Assembly: GCA_029979145.1 (NCBI GenBank)
Contig: JAPOIC010000136.1
Location: forward strand, 1 to 5,947
DNA: 5,947 nucleotides
Source: Opitutaceae bacterium
GTDB taxonomy: Bacteria; Verrucomicrobiota; Verrucomicrobiia; Opitutales; Opitutaceae
Direction of reading: 5' to 3'
Each line of letters begins with the position of its first letter. Within the stretch, counting starts at the first letter, position 1. Under the pieces are notes generated by a model, which searched no databases, was not told where the DNA came from, and was given only the letters and a program-made list of their open reading frames with translations. Of the stretch, positions 1 to 5,947 are shown one piece after another. The translations under genes and the position numbers were made by a program.

Positions 1-288
1 GGCGATGGCCACGGCCTCGTCCTGATCGCGCGCCTCGATGAGGTAGAAGCCTCCAATCTGCTCCTTCACTTCGGCAAAGGGTCCGTCGGTCACGCCGAGC
101 TGGTCGCGACGCTTGCGCACCGTGCGGGCGGTGGCGGCGGGCTGCAAGGCTTCGCCGGCGAGGTATTGGCCGCGCTGCCGAAGATCGCGGGCGAGGGCGA
201 TGTGGCCGTCGATGATGGTTTTCTGTTCCGCGGGCGGGAGGGCGTCCCAGACGGCTTCGTCGTCACAGATCAGCAGGAGGAATTTCAT
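1..288 (-). CDS. YCII/DGPF-domain protein, C-terminus cut by the window edge
   Basis: I read 96 codons from the ATG at 288 down to base 1, with no stop. The protein begins MKFLLLICDDEAVW and carries the family signature TDGPFAEVKEQIGGFYLIEA at about residues 67-86, including the DGPF tetrapeptide at 68-71. This is the YCII-related (DGPF) fold, a small ferredoxin-like alpha/beta domain usually of about 110-120 residues, so some 15-25 residues are missing beyond the left edge. Relatives are poorly characterised. In many bacteria they are encoded beside an ECF sigma factor, and such a gene, if present here, would lie to the left outside the window. No good Shine-Dalgarno sequence precedes the start. 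It sits 91 bases downstream of the glycosidase gene on the same strand, with no functional link I can see. The family call is firm; the biochemical role is unknown. Confidence 0.88.
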   Translation of the reverse strand, partial: MKFLLLICDDEAVWDALPPAEQKTIIDGHIALARDLRQRGQYLAGEALQPAATARTVRKRRDQLGVTDGPFAEVKEQIGGFYLIEARDQDEAVAIA

Positions 289-379
289 GAGGGTAGCTTT
301 TCGGTTGATGGTTTGGCGGGAGGATTCCCGTCCCGTGGTCGTCCGGCCCGGCGTAGGTTCGACATTTTGCCGAAAAAGA
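289..379. other. Gap between the glycosidase and YCII genes
   Basis: This 91-base spacer on the minus-strand side holds no open frame with family features. A run of five Ts, read on the minus strand, follows the glycosidase stop at once, but no stem directly precedes it, so I do not call a terminator. No convincing promoter for the YCII gene is visible either. Confidence 0.5.
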
Positions 380-2740
380 TCAGCGACACGCCGCCACCGG
401 CCAATCAGCGCGGTAGTTGCCGGTGGTCGTGACCGTGCCGCCGCCGAGGGAGTCGGGTAGGTGCAAGGTGAGCGGCACGGGCGATTGGAGCGTGAAGTGC
501 AGTTGGTCATTCGATTTCGTCCATGCCACCTGAATGGCGTCGGCGCGACCGGGCAGCGGCACCGCGCCGGAAACAGCCGGCAGTGAACCGGTGGCGAGCT
601 CGACGTCGAAGTGGTGTTCGCCGCGGTCGTAACGGGCGCGCAGACCGACGAGCCAGCGCGAGAGCTGCCAGGTCGGGCAGCCGGCCCATTGGTGGCAGTG
701 GCTCCAGCGTGGATCGAAAACCTCCAGCCACGTGGTGCGTCCGTCGCCGAGGGCCCAGCCCCAGCAGGTGCGGTATTGGTCGAGCACGAAGTCCATGCCG
801 CCATGGCGAATCAGCTCTGGCAGGGCGTAGTGTCCAAAATACGGCGTGATGAGCTGCGGGTGGTTCGCGGCCGGATCGCTGAGCCGGGGGGCATCGCTGC
901 GATTCGGAAAACAGTTCAGCATGTGGCGCTGGAGAAAGTCGCGCGCGGCGGCGGCCACGTCGTCGAGAAAGCCCAGGCGCAGACCCAAGGCGGTGCGATG
1001 ATAGCCGAGGCGGGTCCACGCATCGCCGCCGGTCGCGAGTTCGCCGGTGAAGTAAGTCGTGAGCACCCGCTGCACCTCATCGGCGCGGGTGGCGGCATCG
1101 GCCGCAAGTGCGGTTTCGCCGAGTTCGGTGCACCAGCGCACCATGGCTTGCAGCGCGGCGAAGTAGTGGAGGTTGACGCCCATGTCGCTCGGGCCGGGAT
1201 TGCGCACGTAGCCCCAGTCGACGAAGCCCCAGCCGAGGTCGTCGGGCAGGCCGGCATCGGTCCACTTGGCGGCGAACGCGCTCAGGTTGCGCTGAGCAGC
1301 GGGTAACAGTTCAACGAGGATCGAGCGGTCGCCGGTCAATTCCCAGTAATGCAGGCAGGCGTTGATCCATTGCGCTGCGTAGGTCGTGAGGAAGGCGGCG
1401 CCGCCCGGGCATAGACCCGCGACCATGCCGTCGTCGCGGGCGCATTGCGCGCATTGCACGAGGCTGCGGCGACAGAGCCGCAGGTCGTTGAAGGCGGCGG
1501 CGGCAATGTCCATGCCGACCGTGACGACGTCGCCCGCCCACTGGCCGCGCTCGCGGGTGGGATTGTCGGTGATCGCGTCCTCGGCACAGGCGCGGTGGGT
1601 CTCGACGCCCACGGTCCAGATGCGATCGAGGAGTTTATCTCCCGTGGCAACGTTTCCGGCGGCGTCCCCGTAGTAGGCACGCTCGATCACCGTCGCTTCG
1701 TGAAATGCGACTTGGTCCGGCGGCGCGAGCACATGGACCTCGATGAAGCGTCCGCCGCGCGGGGTCAGCGGACAGAACGTCTGTTTCCCACCGCGGGCGA
1801 TGTAGTGATCGAGGTTGCAGGAATCGCCGGCCGACAGGTTGATCCAAGGCGGCACGCGCCCGTCGATCAGGGATTCGGCATAGGCGAACTCCACCACCGC
1901 GCCGGCGGGGGCCTCGATGGAGAGATTTGGCCGGGCCAAACGCACCCGCCCCAGGTCGTATCGACGCCAGACGCCTTGAGGGGGCAGGTCACGCGGCCCG
2001 AGGTCGCGGAGAAAAAACCGCGCAGGCACGTCGTCGCGCTCGTAGCCGAAGCGCTCGATGAGCGTGCCCTCGGCGAGCAATTGCGGCGTGAGGGTCAGCG
2101 AGCGCGGGTTCGCGATGGTCAGCGGCGTAACGGGGCCGAGGTCCGGCGTGGCGGCGATTGGTTGGGCCCACGCGTCGTCGTCGAAGCTGACGGTGGTCCA
2201 ATCCAAAGGCAGTTCGCGCATATCGCACCACTCAATGAAGCCCAGCTGTGGATTCACGCGGCGCACACCGCCGATGTAGGCGTTGAGCGGCAGGCAGCGC
2301 CAAGCGAGCGCAACAGGTTGGTCGGCCACAGTGGCATCACCCGCAAGAAACGGAGCAATCGGTTCAAGAATGCGCGTCGAGGCCTCAGTGTGATTCACCT
2401 GCACGGCCAAAACGTGGCGTCCTGCGGGGAGCCGAGCCGTAACCGTCTGATATTCCGGATGCGCCCGGGTGAAACGCGCGGGCCCCTCGGTCAATGACTG
2501 GCCATCCAACCAAACTTGAAACCACGAAACGCCGAGCAGGCGAAAGCTCGCCGTGCCGGCCGCCGGCAACTCGAAGGTGCCGCGAAAAGCGATGTGGCGT
2601 TCGGGTGCGGATGCGGAATCATCGGAGCACCAAAACGGGGACAGCGGGGCGGGGACCATGCGGGGGAGTTGGAACAGGAAGCCACCGGGGTTTCGAGCCG
2701 ATTCCGGCCGGGCCTTGCGCCGGGAATAGTTTCGAGGCAT
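380..2740 (-). CDS. GH78-type glycoside hydrolase (alpha-L-rhamnosidase-like)
   Basis: The 786-residue protein probably hydrolyses terminal alpha-L-rhamnosides by the inverting mechanism. The N-terminal part (about 45-350) is beta-rich and looks like the accessory beta-sandwich domains of the family. The middle (about 360-705) fits the (alpha/alpha)6 barrel. The C-terminus (about 715-786, with GAVPLPG) fits the closing beta-sandwich. The barrel contains DNPTRERGQWAGD at 392-404. Its acids D392, E397 and D404 have the spacing of D567, E572 and D579 in Bacillus RhaB (from memory). E673 in TTWLEVFDPRWSHCHQW is the candidate general base. No signal peptide is visible, so it probably acts in the cytoplasm on imported oligosaccharides. 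I chose the start at 2740 because GGGAG lies 5 bases upstream; an in-frame ATG at 2767 would overlap msrA. The family call is strong, but rhamnose specificity is less certain because related GH78-like enzymes vary in substrate. Confidence 0.85.
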   Translation of the reverse strand: MPRNYSRRKARPESARNPGGFLFQLPRMVPAPLSPFWCSDDSASAPERHIAFRGTFELPAAGTASFRLLGVSWFQVWLDGQSLTEGPARFTRAHPEYQTVTARLPAGRHVLAVQVNHTEASTRILEPIAPFLAGDATVADQPVALAWRCLPLNAYIGGVRRVNPQLGFIEWCDMRELPLDWTTVSFDDDAWAQPIAATPDLGPVTPLTIANPRSLTLTPQLLAEGTLIERFGYERDDVPARFFLRDLGPRDLPPQGVWRRYDLGRVRLARPNLSIEAPAGAVVEFAYAESLIDGRVPPWINLSAGDSCNLDHYIARGGKQTFCPLTPRGGRFIEVHVLAPPDQVAFHEATVIERAYYGDAAGNVATGDKLLDRIWTVGVETHRACAEDAITDNPTRERGQWAGDVVTVGMDIAAAAFNDLRLCRRSLVQCAQCARDDGMVAGLCPGGAAFLTTYAAQWINACLHYWELTGDRSILVELLPAAQRNLSAFAAKWTDAGLPDDLGWGFVDWGYVRNPGPSDMGVNLHYFAALQAMVRWCTELGETALAADAATRADEVQRVLTTYFTGELATGGDAWTRLGYHRTALGLRLGFLDDVAAAARDFLQRHMLNCFPNRSDAPRLSDPAANHPQLITPYFGHYALPELIRHGGMDFVLDQYRTCWGWALGDGRTTWLEVFDPRWSHCHQWAGCPTWQLSRWLVGLRARYDRGEHHFDVELATGSLPAVSGAVPLPGRADAIQVAWTKSNDQLHFTLQSPVPLTLHLPDSLGGGTVTTTGNYRADWPVAACR

Positions 2741-2757
2741 GGTTGCTCCCACGTCCC
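2741..2757. other. 17-base spacer between divergent start codons
   Basis: The ATG codons of the glycosidase gene (minus) and msrA (plus) are separated by 17 bases. This is too short for two promoters, so the promoters must lie inside the opposing coding regions. I found no -35/-10 pair good enough to name on either strand. Confidence 0.7.
2746..2750 (-). promoter_or_regulatory. Shine-Dalgarno sequence of the glycosidase gene
   Basis: On the minus strand GGGAG lies 5 bases before the ATG at 2740. It favours that start over the in-frame ATG at 2767, which would place the first nine codons over the msrA start. It is the clearest ribosome binding site in the window. Confidence 0.5.
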
Positions 2758-3345
2758 ATGAAGGCATTGCTCATTTCCGCCCTGCTGGGCGCGCTCACTT
2801 TCCCCATGATCACGGAAGCAAAAACCGAATCCCTCGTGCTTGGCGGCGGCTGCTTTTGGTGCACTGAGGCCGCCTATGAACTCCTGCCCGGCGTGAAGTC
2901 GGTGATGAGCGGCTACGCCGGCGGCGAGAAACCCAATCCCACCTACGAAGAGATTGGCGGCGGTGGCACTGGCCACGCGGAGGTCATTCGCATCGAGTTT
3001 GATCCGGAGAAGACGGACCTCGAAACCCTGCTCGATTTCTTCTGGGAGGTGCACGACCCGACGACGCTCAACCGCCAGGGCGCGGACGTGGGCCCGCAAT
3101 ACCGCTCAATCATCCTCTACGCGAATCCGGCGCAGCGCGCCGCAGCGGAGGCGTCGCTGAAGAAAGCGCAGGCCATGTTCAGCCGTCCGATCGTCACGCA
3201 AATTGTCCCGCTGGAGAAATTCTGGGTGGCCGAGGGCTACCACCAGAACTACTTCAAGCGGAACCCGAACCAAGGTTACTGCCAGTTCGTGATCGCCCCG
3301 AAGATCAAGAAGCTGGAGCGCAAGCTCGAGAAGCAGGGGAAGTAG
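2758..3345 (+). CDS. msrA: Peptide-methionine (S)-S-oxide reductase MsrA, probably exported
   Basis: This 195-residue enzyme reduces the S epimer of methionine sulfoxide in proteins. The active-site motif GCFWC is at 31-35, with C32 the expected catalytic cysteine and E37 the conserved acid. Further family motifs are GGGTGHAEV (68-76), HDPTTLNRQGADVGPQYRS (99-117) and EGYHQNYF (159-166). C175 in NQGYCQF is the likely resolving cysteine; C35 is a second nearby thiol. The N-terminus has a lysine at residue 2, a hydrophobic stretch at about 4-18 and a possible cleavage after TEA (19-21). This looks like a signal peptide, so the enzyme is probably periplasmic and would need an extracytoplasmic electron donor. 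The same frame is open upstream to about 2494, but that stretch is antisense to the glycosidase gene and does not look like MsrA. No clear ribosome binding site is visible. The Lys-rich C-terminal tail (182-195) is ordinary for the family. Confidence 0.95.
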   Translation: MKALLISALLGALTFPMITEAKTESLVLGGGCFWCTEAAYELLPGVKSVMSGYAGGEKPNPTYEEIGGGGTGHAEVIRIEFDPEKTDLETLLDFFWEVHDPTTLNRQGADVGPQYRSIILYANPAQRAAAEASLKKAQAMFSRPIVTQIVPLEKFWVAEGYHQNYFKRNPNQGYCQFVIAPKIKKLERKLEKQGK

Positions 3346-3371
3346 GGCTGCCGGGTGGGGCGGTTTGCCTG

Positions 3372-3397
3372 CACACTTGAGATTCCGCGCAGGTGTG
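3372..3397 (+). repeat. Imperfect inverted repeat in the msrA-hslO gap
   Basis: CACACTTG (3372-3379) can pair with CAGGTGTG (3390-3397) around a 10-base loop, with one G-U pair. A competing stem, CCTGC (3368-3372) with GCAGG (3389-3393), overlaps it. There is no T tract, so it does not look like an intrinsic terminator. It lies just before the hslO start and could be an mRNA leader hairpin or chance. Confidence 0.2.
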
Positions 3398-3410
3398 TCT
3401 CCCTGTGCGC

Positions 3411-4214
3411 ATGTCTGAATCGACTCCCGTCAACCCGGCGCAGAGCGGCCTGGAGGTGCGCACGTATTTTGTGCGCAGCCGCAACGTGCTGCTGGCGCGG
3501 GCGGAGTTCAGCGAGCTCTTCGTCGACTACTACCTGCACTTGGCGGACCAGCGGGTGTCACCGCAGCCGGAGCACGACGCGCTGTTCAAGCGCGCGCTCG
3601 CGGCGTTCACGCTGCATTGCGCGTCCCGGCCGTGGAATGAAATGACGGCTTGGACGATCAACATCCAGGAGCCGCTGGTGAACCTGTTTCTAGCGGGTGA
3701 CAACGAAAACGGCGCCGTCACGGGCCGGGTGTTTGACGAGAACGTGAAGCGCCTGCCGGAGAATTTGATTTATGCCGACGTGGTGCGCGACCGCGGGGCT
3801 CCCCGGCGCAGCACGGTCGAGTTCAACGGCAGCGACCCGTTGGCGGCGGCGACGGCCTTTTATACGCAGAGCGAGCAGCGCGCGGCGCGTTTCTTTCAGC
3901 TGGGTGAGGAGGATTTTGCCCTTTTGACCGAGCATCCGGATTGCGACTTGGACTGGCTGCAAGGGCTGACGCCAGAAGACGTGGCGCGGTTGGACGAAAC
4001 CGAGACGCTCGTGATGATGGAGCGCCGGATCCAGCGCTGGCACTGTGGTTGCAACCAGGAGCGCATGCTGCAGGTATTGCTGCCGGTCATGCAGACCGAT
4101 CCGGAGGGGCTGTTCGGTGGGGATCCCAAAATTGAAATCCGCTGTCCGCGCTGCGCCGCGCGGCATGCGATCACGCGCGAAGCGTTGGAGGCCTATGCGG
4201 CCAGCCACTCATGA
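3411..4214 (+). CDS. hslO: Hsp33-family redox-regulated chaperone
   Basis: The 267-residue protein is an Hsp33-type holdase, which in known members is activated when oxidation releases zinc from four cysteines. The C-terminal zinc site is clear: HCGC (211-214) and CPRC (245-248), giving C212, C214, C245 and C248. The 31-residue step from the second to the third cysteine matches E. coli Hsp33 as I recall it. YTQSEQRAARFF (151-162) corresponds to the family's substrate-domain SEQ region. The N-terminal domain is divergent: the usual G-x-VRGY motif is replaced by GAVTGRVF (101-108), and the protein is shorter than the typical 290 or so residues. I prefer the ATG at 3411; an in-frame GTG at 3393 would add only six residues. 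Neither start has a strong ribosome binding site. The gene starts 65 bases after msrA, and its TGA overlaps the pnuC ATG (ATGA at 4211-4214). The protein should be cytoplasmic. Confidence 0.88.
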   Translation: MSESTPVNPAQSGLEVRTYFVRSRNVLLARAEFSELFVDYYLHLADQRVSPQPEHDALFKRALAAFTLHCASRPWNEMTAWTINIQEPLVNLFLAGDNENGAVTGRVFDENVKRLPENLIYADVVRDRGAPRRSTVEFNGSDPLAAATAFYTQSEQRAARFFQLGEEDFALLTEHPDCDLDWLQGLTPEDVARLDETETLVMMERRIQRWHCGCNQERMLQVLLPVMQTDPEGLFGGDPKIEIRCPRCAARHAITREALEAYAASHS

Positions 4215-4822
4215 TCGAGGTCCTGAGTAACATCTGGGGGGCGATCATCGGCGCTTCATGGTATGAACAGTTGGCGACCATTTTGGGCTTGGTCGGCGTC
4301 GGGCTCACCATCCGCCAGAGCATCTGGAATTTTCCCGTCGGCTTGGTGCAGGTGAGCCTCTCAGCGGTGGTGTTTTATCAGGCGCGGCTTTACGCCGACA
4401 TGAAACTGCAGGGATTCTTCTTTGTGGTGCTGGCCTACGGCTGGTGGCACTGGGCGCGGCCCGGGAACAACCGAACGGTGTTGCCGGTTACGCGCCTGTC
4501 GCTGGCCGGTCGGGTGGGCTGCATCGCGGCCGGACTCGCCGGTGCGGGCCTGTGGGGCTGGTATCTTTATGCGAACACGGATGCAGCGATGCCGTTTCGC
4601 GACGCGTTCATCGCCTCGTTCAGCATCCTGGCGCAGTGGCTGCAGGCGCGGAAGAAACTCGAGAATTGGACGGGCTGGATGATGGTAAACCTCGCCGCGA
4701 TCGTGGTGTATTGGATGGCCGGGCTGTATTGGTTCTCGGTGCTTTACCTGCTGTTCTTCGTGCTCGCGCTGGGCGGACACTTTGAGTGGCTGAAATCCTT
4801 CCGCCAACATGCCCGGACCTGA
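4211..4822 (+). CDS. pnuC: Nicotinamide riboside transporter PnuC
   Basis: The 203-residue integral inner-membrane protein has about seven hydrophobic segments, as in the PnuC family of facilitators that let nicotinamide riboside into the cell. Family landmarks are the early WNFPVGLVQ (39-47), VVFYQARLYADMKLQ (53-67), the tryptophan-rich YGWWHW (76-81) and ENWTGWMMVN (151-160). The last two lie where PnuC structures place the substrate-binding aromatic residues. Length is slightly below E. coli PnuC (about 240). The start ATG overlaps the hslO stop by 4 bases; a GGAGG at 4187-4191 lies 19 bases upstream, too far for a normal ribosome binding site, so translation is probably coupled to hslO. 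The 3' end overlaps the kinase gene by 14 bases. Transport has no driving force unless the substrate is phosphorylated, which the next gene supplies. Confidence 0.93.
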   Translation: MIEVLSNIWGAIIGASWYEQLATILGLVGVGLTIRQSIWNFPVGLVQVSLSAVVFYQARLYADMKLQGFFFVVLAYGWWHWARPGNNRTVLPVTRLSLAGRVGCIAAGLAGAGLWGWYLYANTDAAMPFRDAFIASFSILAQWLQARKKLENWTGWMMVNLAAIVVYWMAGLYWFSVLYLLFFVLALGGHFEWLKSFRQHART

Positions 4823-5354
4823 GCGCATCGCCGTGTTTGGGGCGGAGTCGACCGGCAAGAGCACGCTGGCCGTGGCCCTCGGCCGACGTTTCTCGGCGCC
4901 AGTGGTTCCGGAGTTCGTCCGCGGATTCTGGGACCTGCACCAGGGGCGGATCGTCGCCGAGGACCTCGATGCGATTGCCCGGGGTCAGCGCGACAGCGAG
5001 GACGCGGCGGTGGCCCGGGCGGACCGGCTCGTGATTTGCGACACGGAGCTGCTGACCAACGTGCTGTGGGCCGACCTGTTGTTTCCCGGGCAGTGCCCGG
5101 CTTGGGTGCGCGAGGCGGCCGAGGCGCGGTCGCGGCAGTATGCGCTTTATCTCCTCTGCGACACGGACATCCCGTTTGCGCCCGATCCGCAGCGGTGTTT
5201 CCCGGATCCGGCAGGTCGGGCGATGTGCCGCAATCTCTGGCAAGAGACGCTGGCATCGCGCGGGCTGCCTTATGTGGAATTGTGCGGCGACCCCGTGGCG
5301 CGCGAGGCCGCGGCGGTGGCGGCGATCACGGCCCGACTGGCGACTCGGGCCTGA
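4809..5354 (+). CDS. NadR-type ribosylnicotinamide kinase (stand-alone P-loop ATPase domain)
   Basis: The 181-residue P-loop kinase most resembles the C-terminal kinase domain of NadR, which phosphorylates nicotinamide riboside to NMN. Walker A is GAESTGKST (11-19), the S/T-G-K-S form typical of that domain. VPEFVRGFW (33-41) corresponds to the E-[FY]-[AV]-R segment, ICDTE (76-80) carries the Walker B-like aspartate D78, and CDTDIPFAPDPQR (117-129) matches the DIPW-x-x-D-x-x-R region with W changed to F. There is no N-terminal helix-turn-helix or NMN adenylyltransferase domain, so it is a kinase only, and NMN must be adenylylated by an enzyme encoded elsewhere. The ATG at 4809 lies inside pnuC, with no ribosome binding site, so coupled translation is likely. 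Adjacency to pnuC strongly supports the substrate. A generic ATPase remains possible but is less likely. Confidence 0.85.
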   Translation: MPGPERIAVFGAESTGKSTLAVALGRRFSAPVVPEFVRGFWDLHQGRIVAEDLDAIARGQRDSEDAAVARADRLVICDTELLTNVLWADLLFPGQCPAWVREAAEARSRQYALYLLCDTDIPFAPDPQRCFPDPAGRAMCRNLWQETLASRGLPYVELCGDPVAREAAAVAAITARLATRA

Positions 5355-5363
5355 TTTGCGTTT
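5330..5363 (+). terminator. Possible intrinsic terminator at the end of the kinase gene
   Basis: GGCCCGA (5330-5336) and TCGGGCC (5345-5351) form a perfect 7-bp GC-rich stem around an 8-base loop. They are followed by the TGA stop and a loosely T-rich stretch, TGATTTGCGTTT (5352-5363). The arms lie in the last codons of the kinase gene. The T tract is broken, so efficiency is doubtful, but the position fits the end of the msrA-to-kinase block. Confidence 0.35.
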
Positions 5364-5405
5364 CGCGGGTTGCGTGAGCGGCCGGGATGCGCACAGGTTG
5401 ACCGG

Positions 5406-5947
5406 ATGGAAAGCTTGCTCAACGCCGTGAATGACTGGTTGGTCGCCCAAGGGCTGCCGCTGCACCAAGCGGTGCTTGTCACCATGGGCATCGGAGTGGT
5501 CCTGCTGCTCGCCCTGGCGTGGCTGGCGAACTTCGTGGCGAAGCGCGTCATCCTGCAGGTCGTCTCGACGATCGTGAAGTTCTCGAGCTTCAAGTGGGAC
5601 GACGCCCTGCTGGAAAGCGGCGTGTTCACCCGCCTGTCCCACATCGCCCCCGCGATGGCCATCAGTTTCTACGGCGACGACGTGCTGGGCCAGACGCCGG
5701 AAATGCTCTCCGGCGTAAACGCCGCGGTGAACATCTACCTCACGCTGATCTGGCTCGCGGTATTCTTCGGTTTCCTCGACGCGGTCGCCGCGATCATTTC
5801 GCGGGCCGAGAAGTCTTCGCATATCCCGATCAAGGGCTTCATCCAGGCGGTCAAACTCATCGCCACCATCCTCGGGTTGATCCTGATGCTGGCGACGGTG
5901 CTCGGCAAATCGCCGGTCTATTTGCTCTCCGGACTCGGCGCGCTTAC
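5406..5947 (+). CDS. MscS-family mechanosensitive channel, YbdG-like, cut by the window edge
   Basis: I translated 180 codons from the ATG at 5406 with no stop before the edge. Hydrophobic segments lie at about 23-43, 105-130 and 148-166. The segment from about 170 (VYLLSGLGAL) begins the pore-lining helix TM3 that is conserved in MscS. KWDDALLESGVFTRLSHIAP (63-82), IPIKGFIQ (140-147) and the LLSGLGAL stretch resemble the YbdG (miniconductance) branch, in which a long N-terminal region precedes TM3. Family members open under membrane tension and release solutes during hypo-osmotic shock. The beta domain and C-terminal domain would lie to the right of the window; full length in this branch is usually about 400 residues. 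AGG at 5395-5397 is a weak ribosome binding site. The gene starts 51 bases after the kinase gene and probably has its own promoter if the upstream hairpin terminates. Confidence 0.88.
   Translation, partial: MESLLNAVNDWLVAQGLPLHQAVLVTMGIGVVLLLALAWLANFVAKRVILQVVSTIVKFSSFKWDDALLESGVFTRLSHIAPAMAISFYGDDVLGQTPEMLSGVNAAVNIYLTLIWLAVFFGFLDAVAAIISRAEKSSHIPIKGFIQAVKLIATILGLILMLATVLGKSPVYLLSGLGAL

Noticed and set aside
394..426. Inverted repeat CCACCGGC/GCCGGTGG
   Set aside because: It sits inside the glycosidase coding end with a 17-base loop, and the nearest T run in the direction of transcription is about 15 bases away, so it is not a normal terminator.
611..1306. Plus-strand open frame of 231 codons
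   Set aside because: It is antisense to the glycosidase barrel and C-terminal domain and has no protein-family features.
1445..2497. Plus-strand open frame of 350 codons
   Set aside because: It lies antisense to the glycosidase gene, which has clear GH78 motifs throughout. The translation shows no family motif and is rich in Arg, Gly and Ala, as expected from a GC-rich shadow frame.
2700..2745. Possible msrA promoter (TTGCGC at 2715-2720 with CATGGT 17 bases on)
   Set aside because: The -10 matches only three of six consensus bases, and such matches are expected by chance.
2494..2757. N-terminal extension of msrA
   Set aside because: The frame is open, but the extra 88 residues are antisense to the glycosidase start, resemble no MsrA region, and would bury the signal peptide that begins at 2758.
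2741..2767. Glycosidase start at 2767
   Set aside because: It would overlap the first codons of msrA head to head, and GGGAG is well placed only for the ATG at 2740.
4620..5822. Minus-strand open frame of 400 codons
   Set aside because: It spans three convincing plus-strand genes and two of their boundaries. Its translation is rich in Arg, His and Gln, with no recognisable domain.

Overview
The window is GC-rich, densely packed bacterial chromosome. It carries six protein-coding genes, and the two outermost run off the edges. There are no rRNA or tRNA genes, CRISPR arrays, insertion sequences or gaps over 300 bases. The protein set (an MsrA with a signal peptide, a divergent Hsp33, a GH78-type glycosidase without a signal peptide, a YbdG-like MscS channel) and the scarcity of clear Shine-Dalgarno sequences would fit a free-living Verrucomicrobiota of the Opitutaceae type. 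That assignment is inference from general resemblance and was not tested by a search.

Left part, minus strand (1-2740): a YCII/DGPF-domain protein, cut by the left edge, lies downstream of a large GH78-type (alpha-L-rhamnosidase-like) glycoside hydrolase. The glycosidase is read away from msrA, with only 17 bases between the two start codons, so the promoter of each must lie inside the other's coding region.

Middle and right, plus strand (2758-5354): msrA (methionine sulfoxide reductase A, probably exported), then hslO (Hsp33, redox-switched chaperone), pnuC (nicotinamide riboside transporter) and a stand-alone NadR-type ribosylnicotinamide kinase. The last three overlap (4 and 14 bases), which implies co-transcription and coupled translation. 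PnuC would import nicotinamide riboside and the kinase would trap it as NMN for NAD synthesis. With MsrA and Hsp33 upstream, the block reads as a redox-repair plus NAD-salvage group.

Right edge (5406 to end): the first 180 codons of a mechanosensitive channel of the MscS/YbdG type. A GC-rich hairpin over the last codons of the kinase gene may end the upstream operon.

I see no clear sign of a wholly new system. The most notable points are the hslO-pnuC-kinase coupling, the very tight divergent start region, and the divergent N-terminal domain of the Hsp33.
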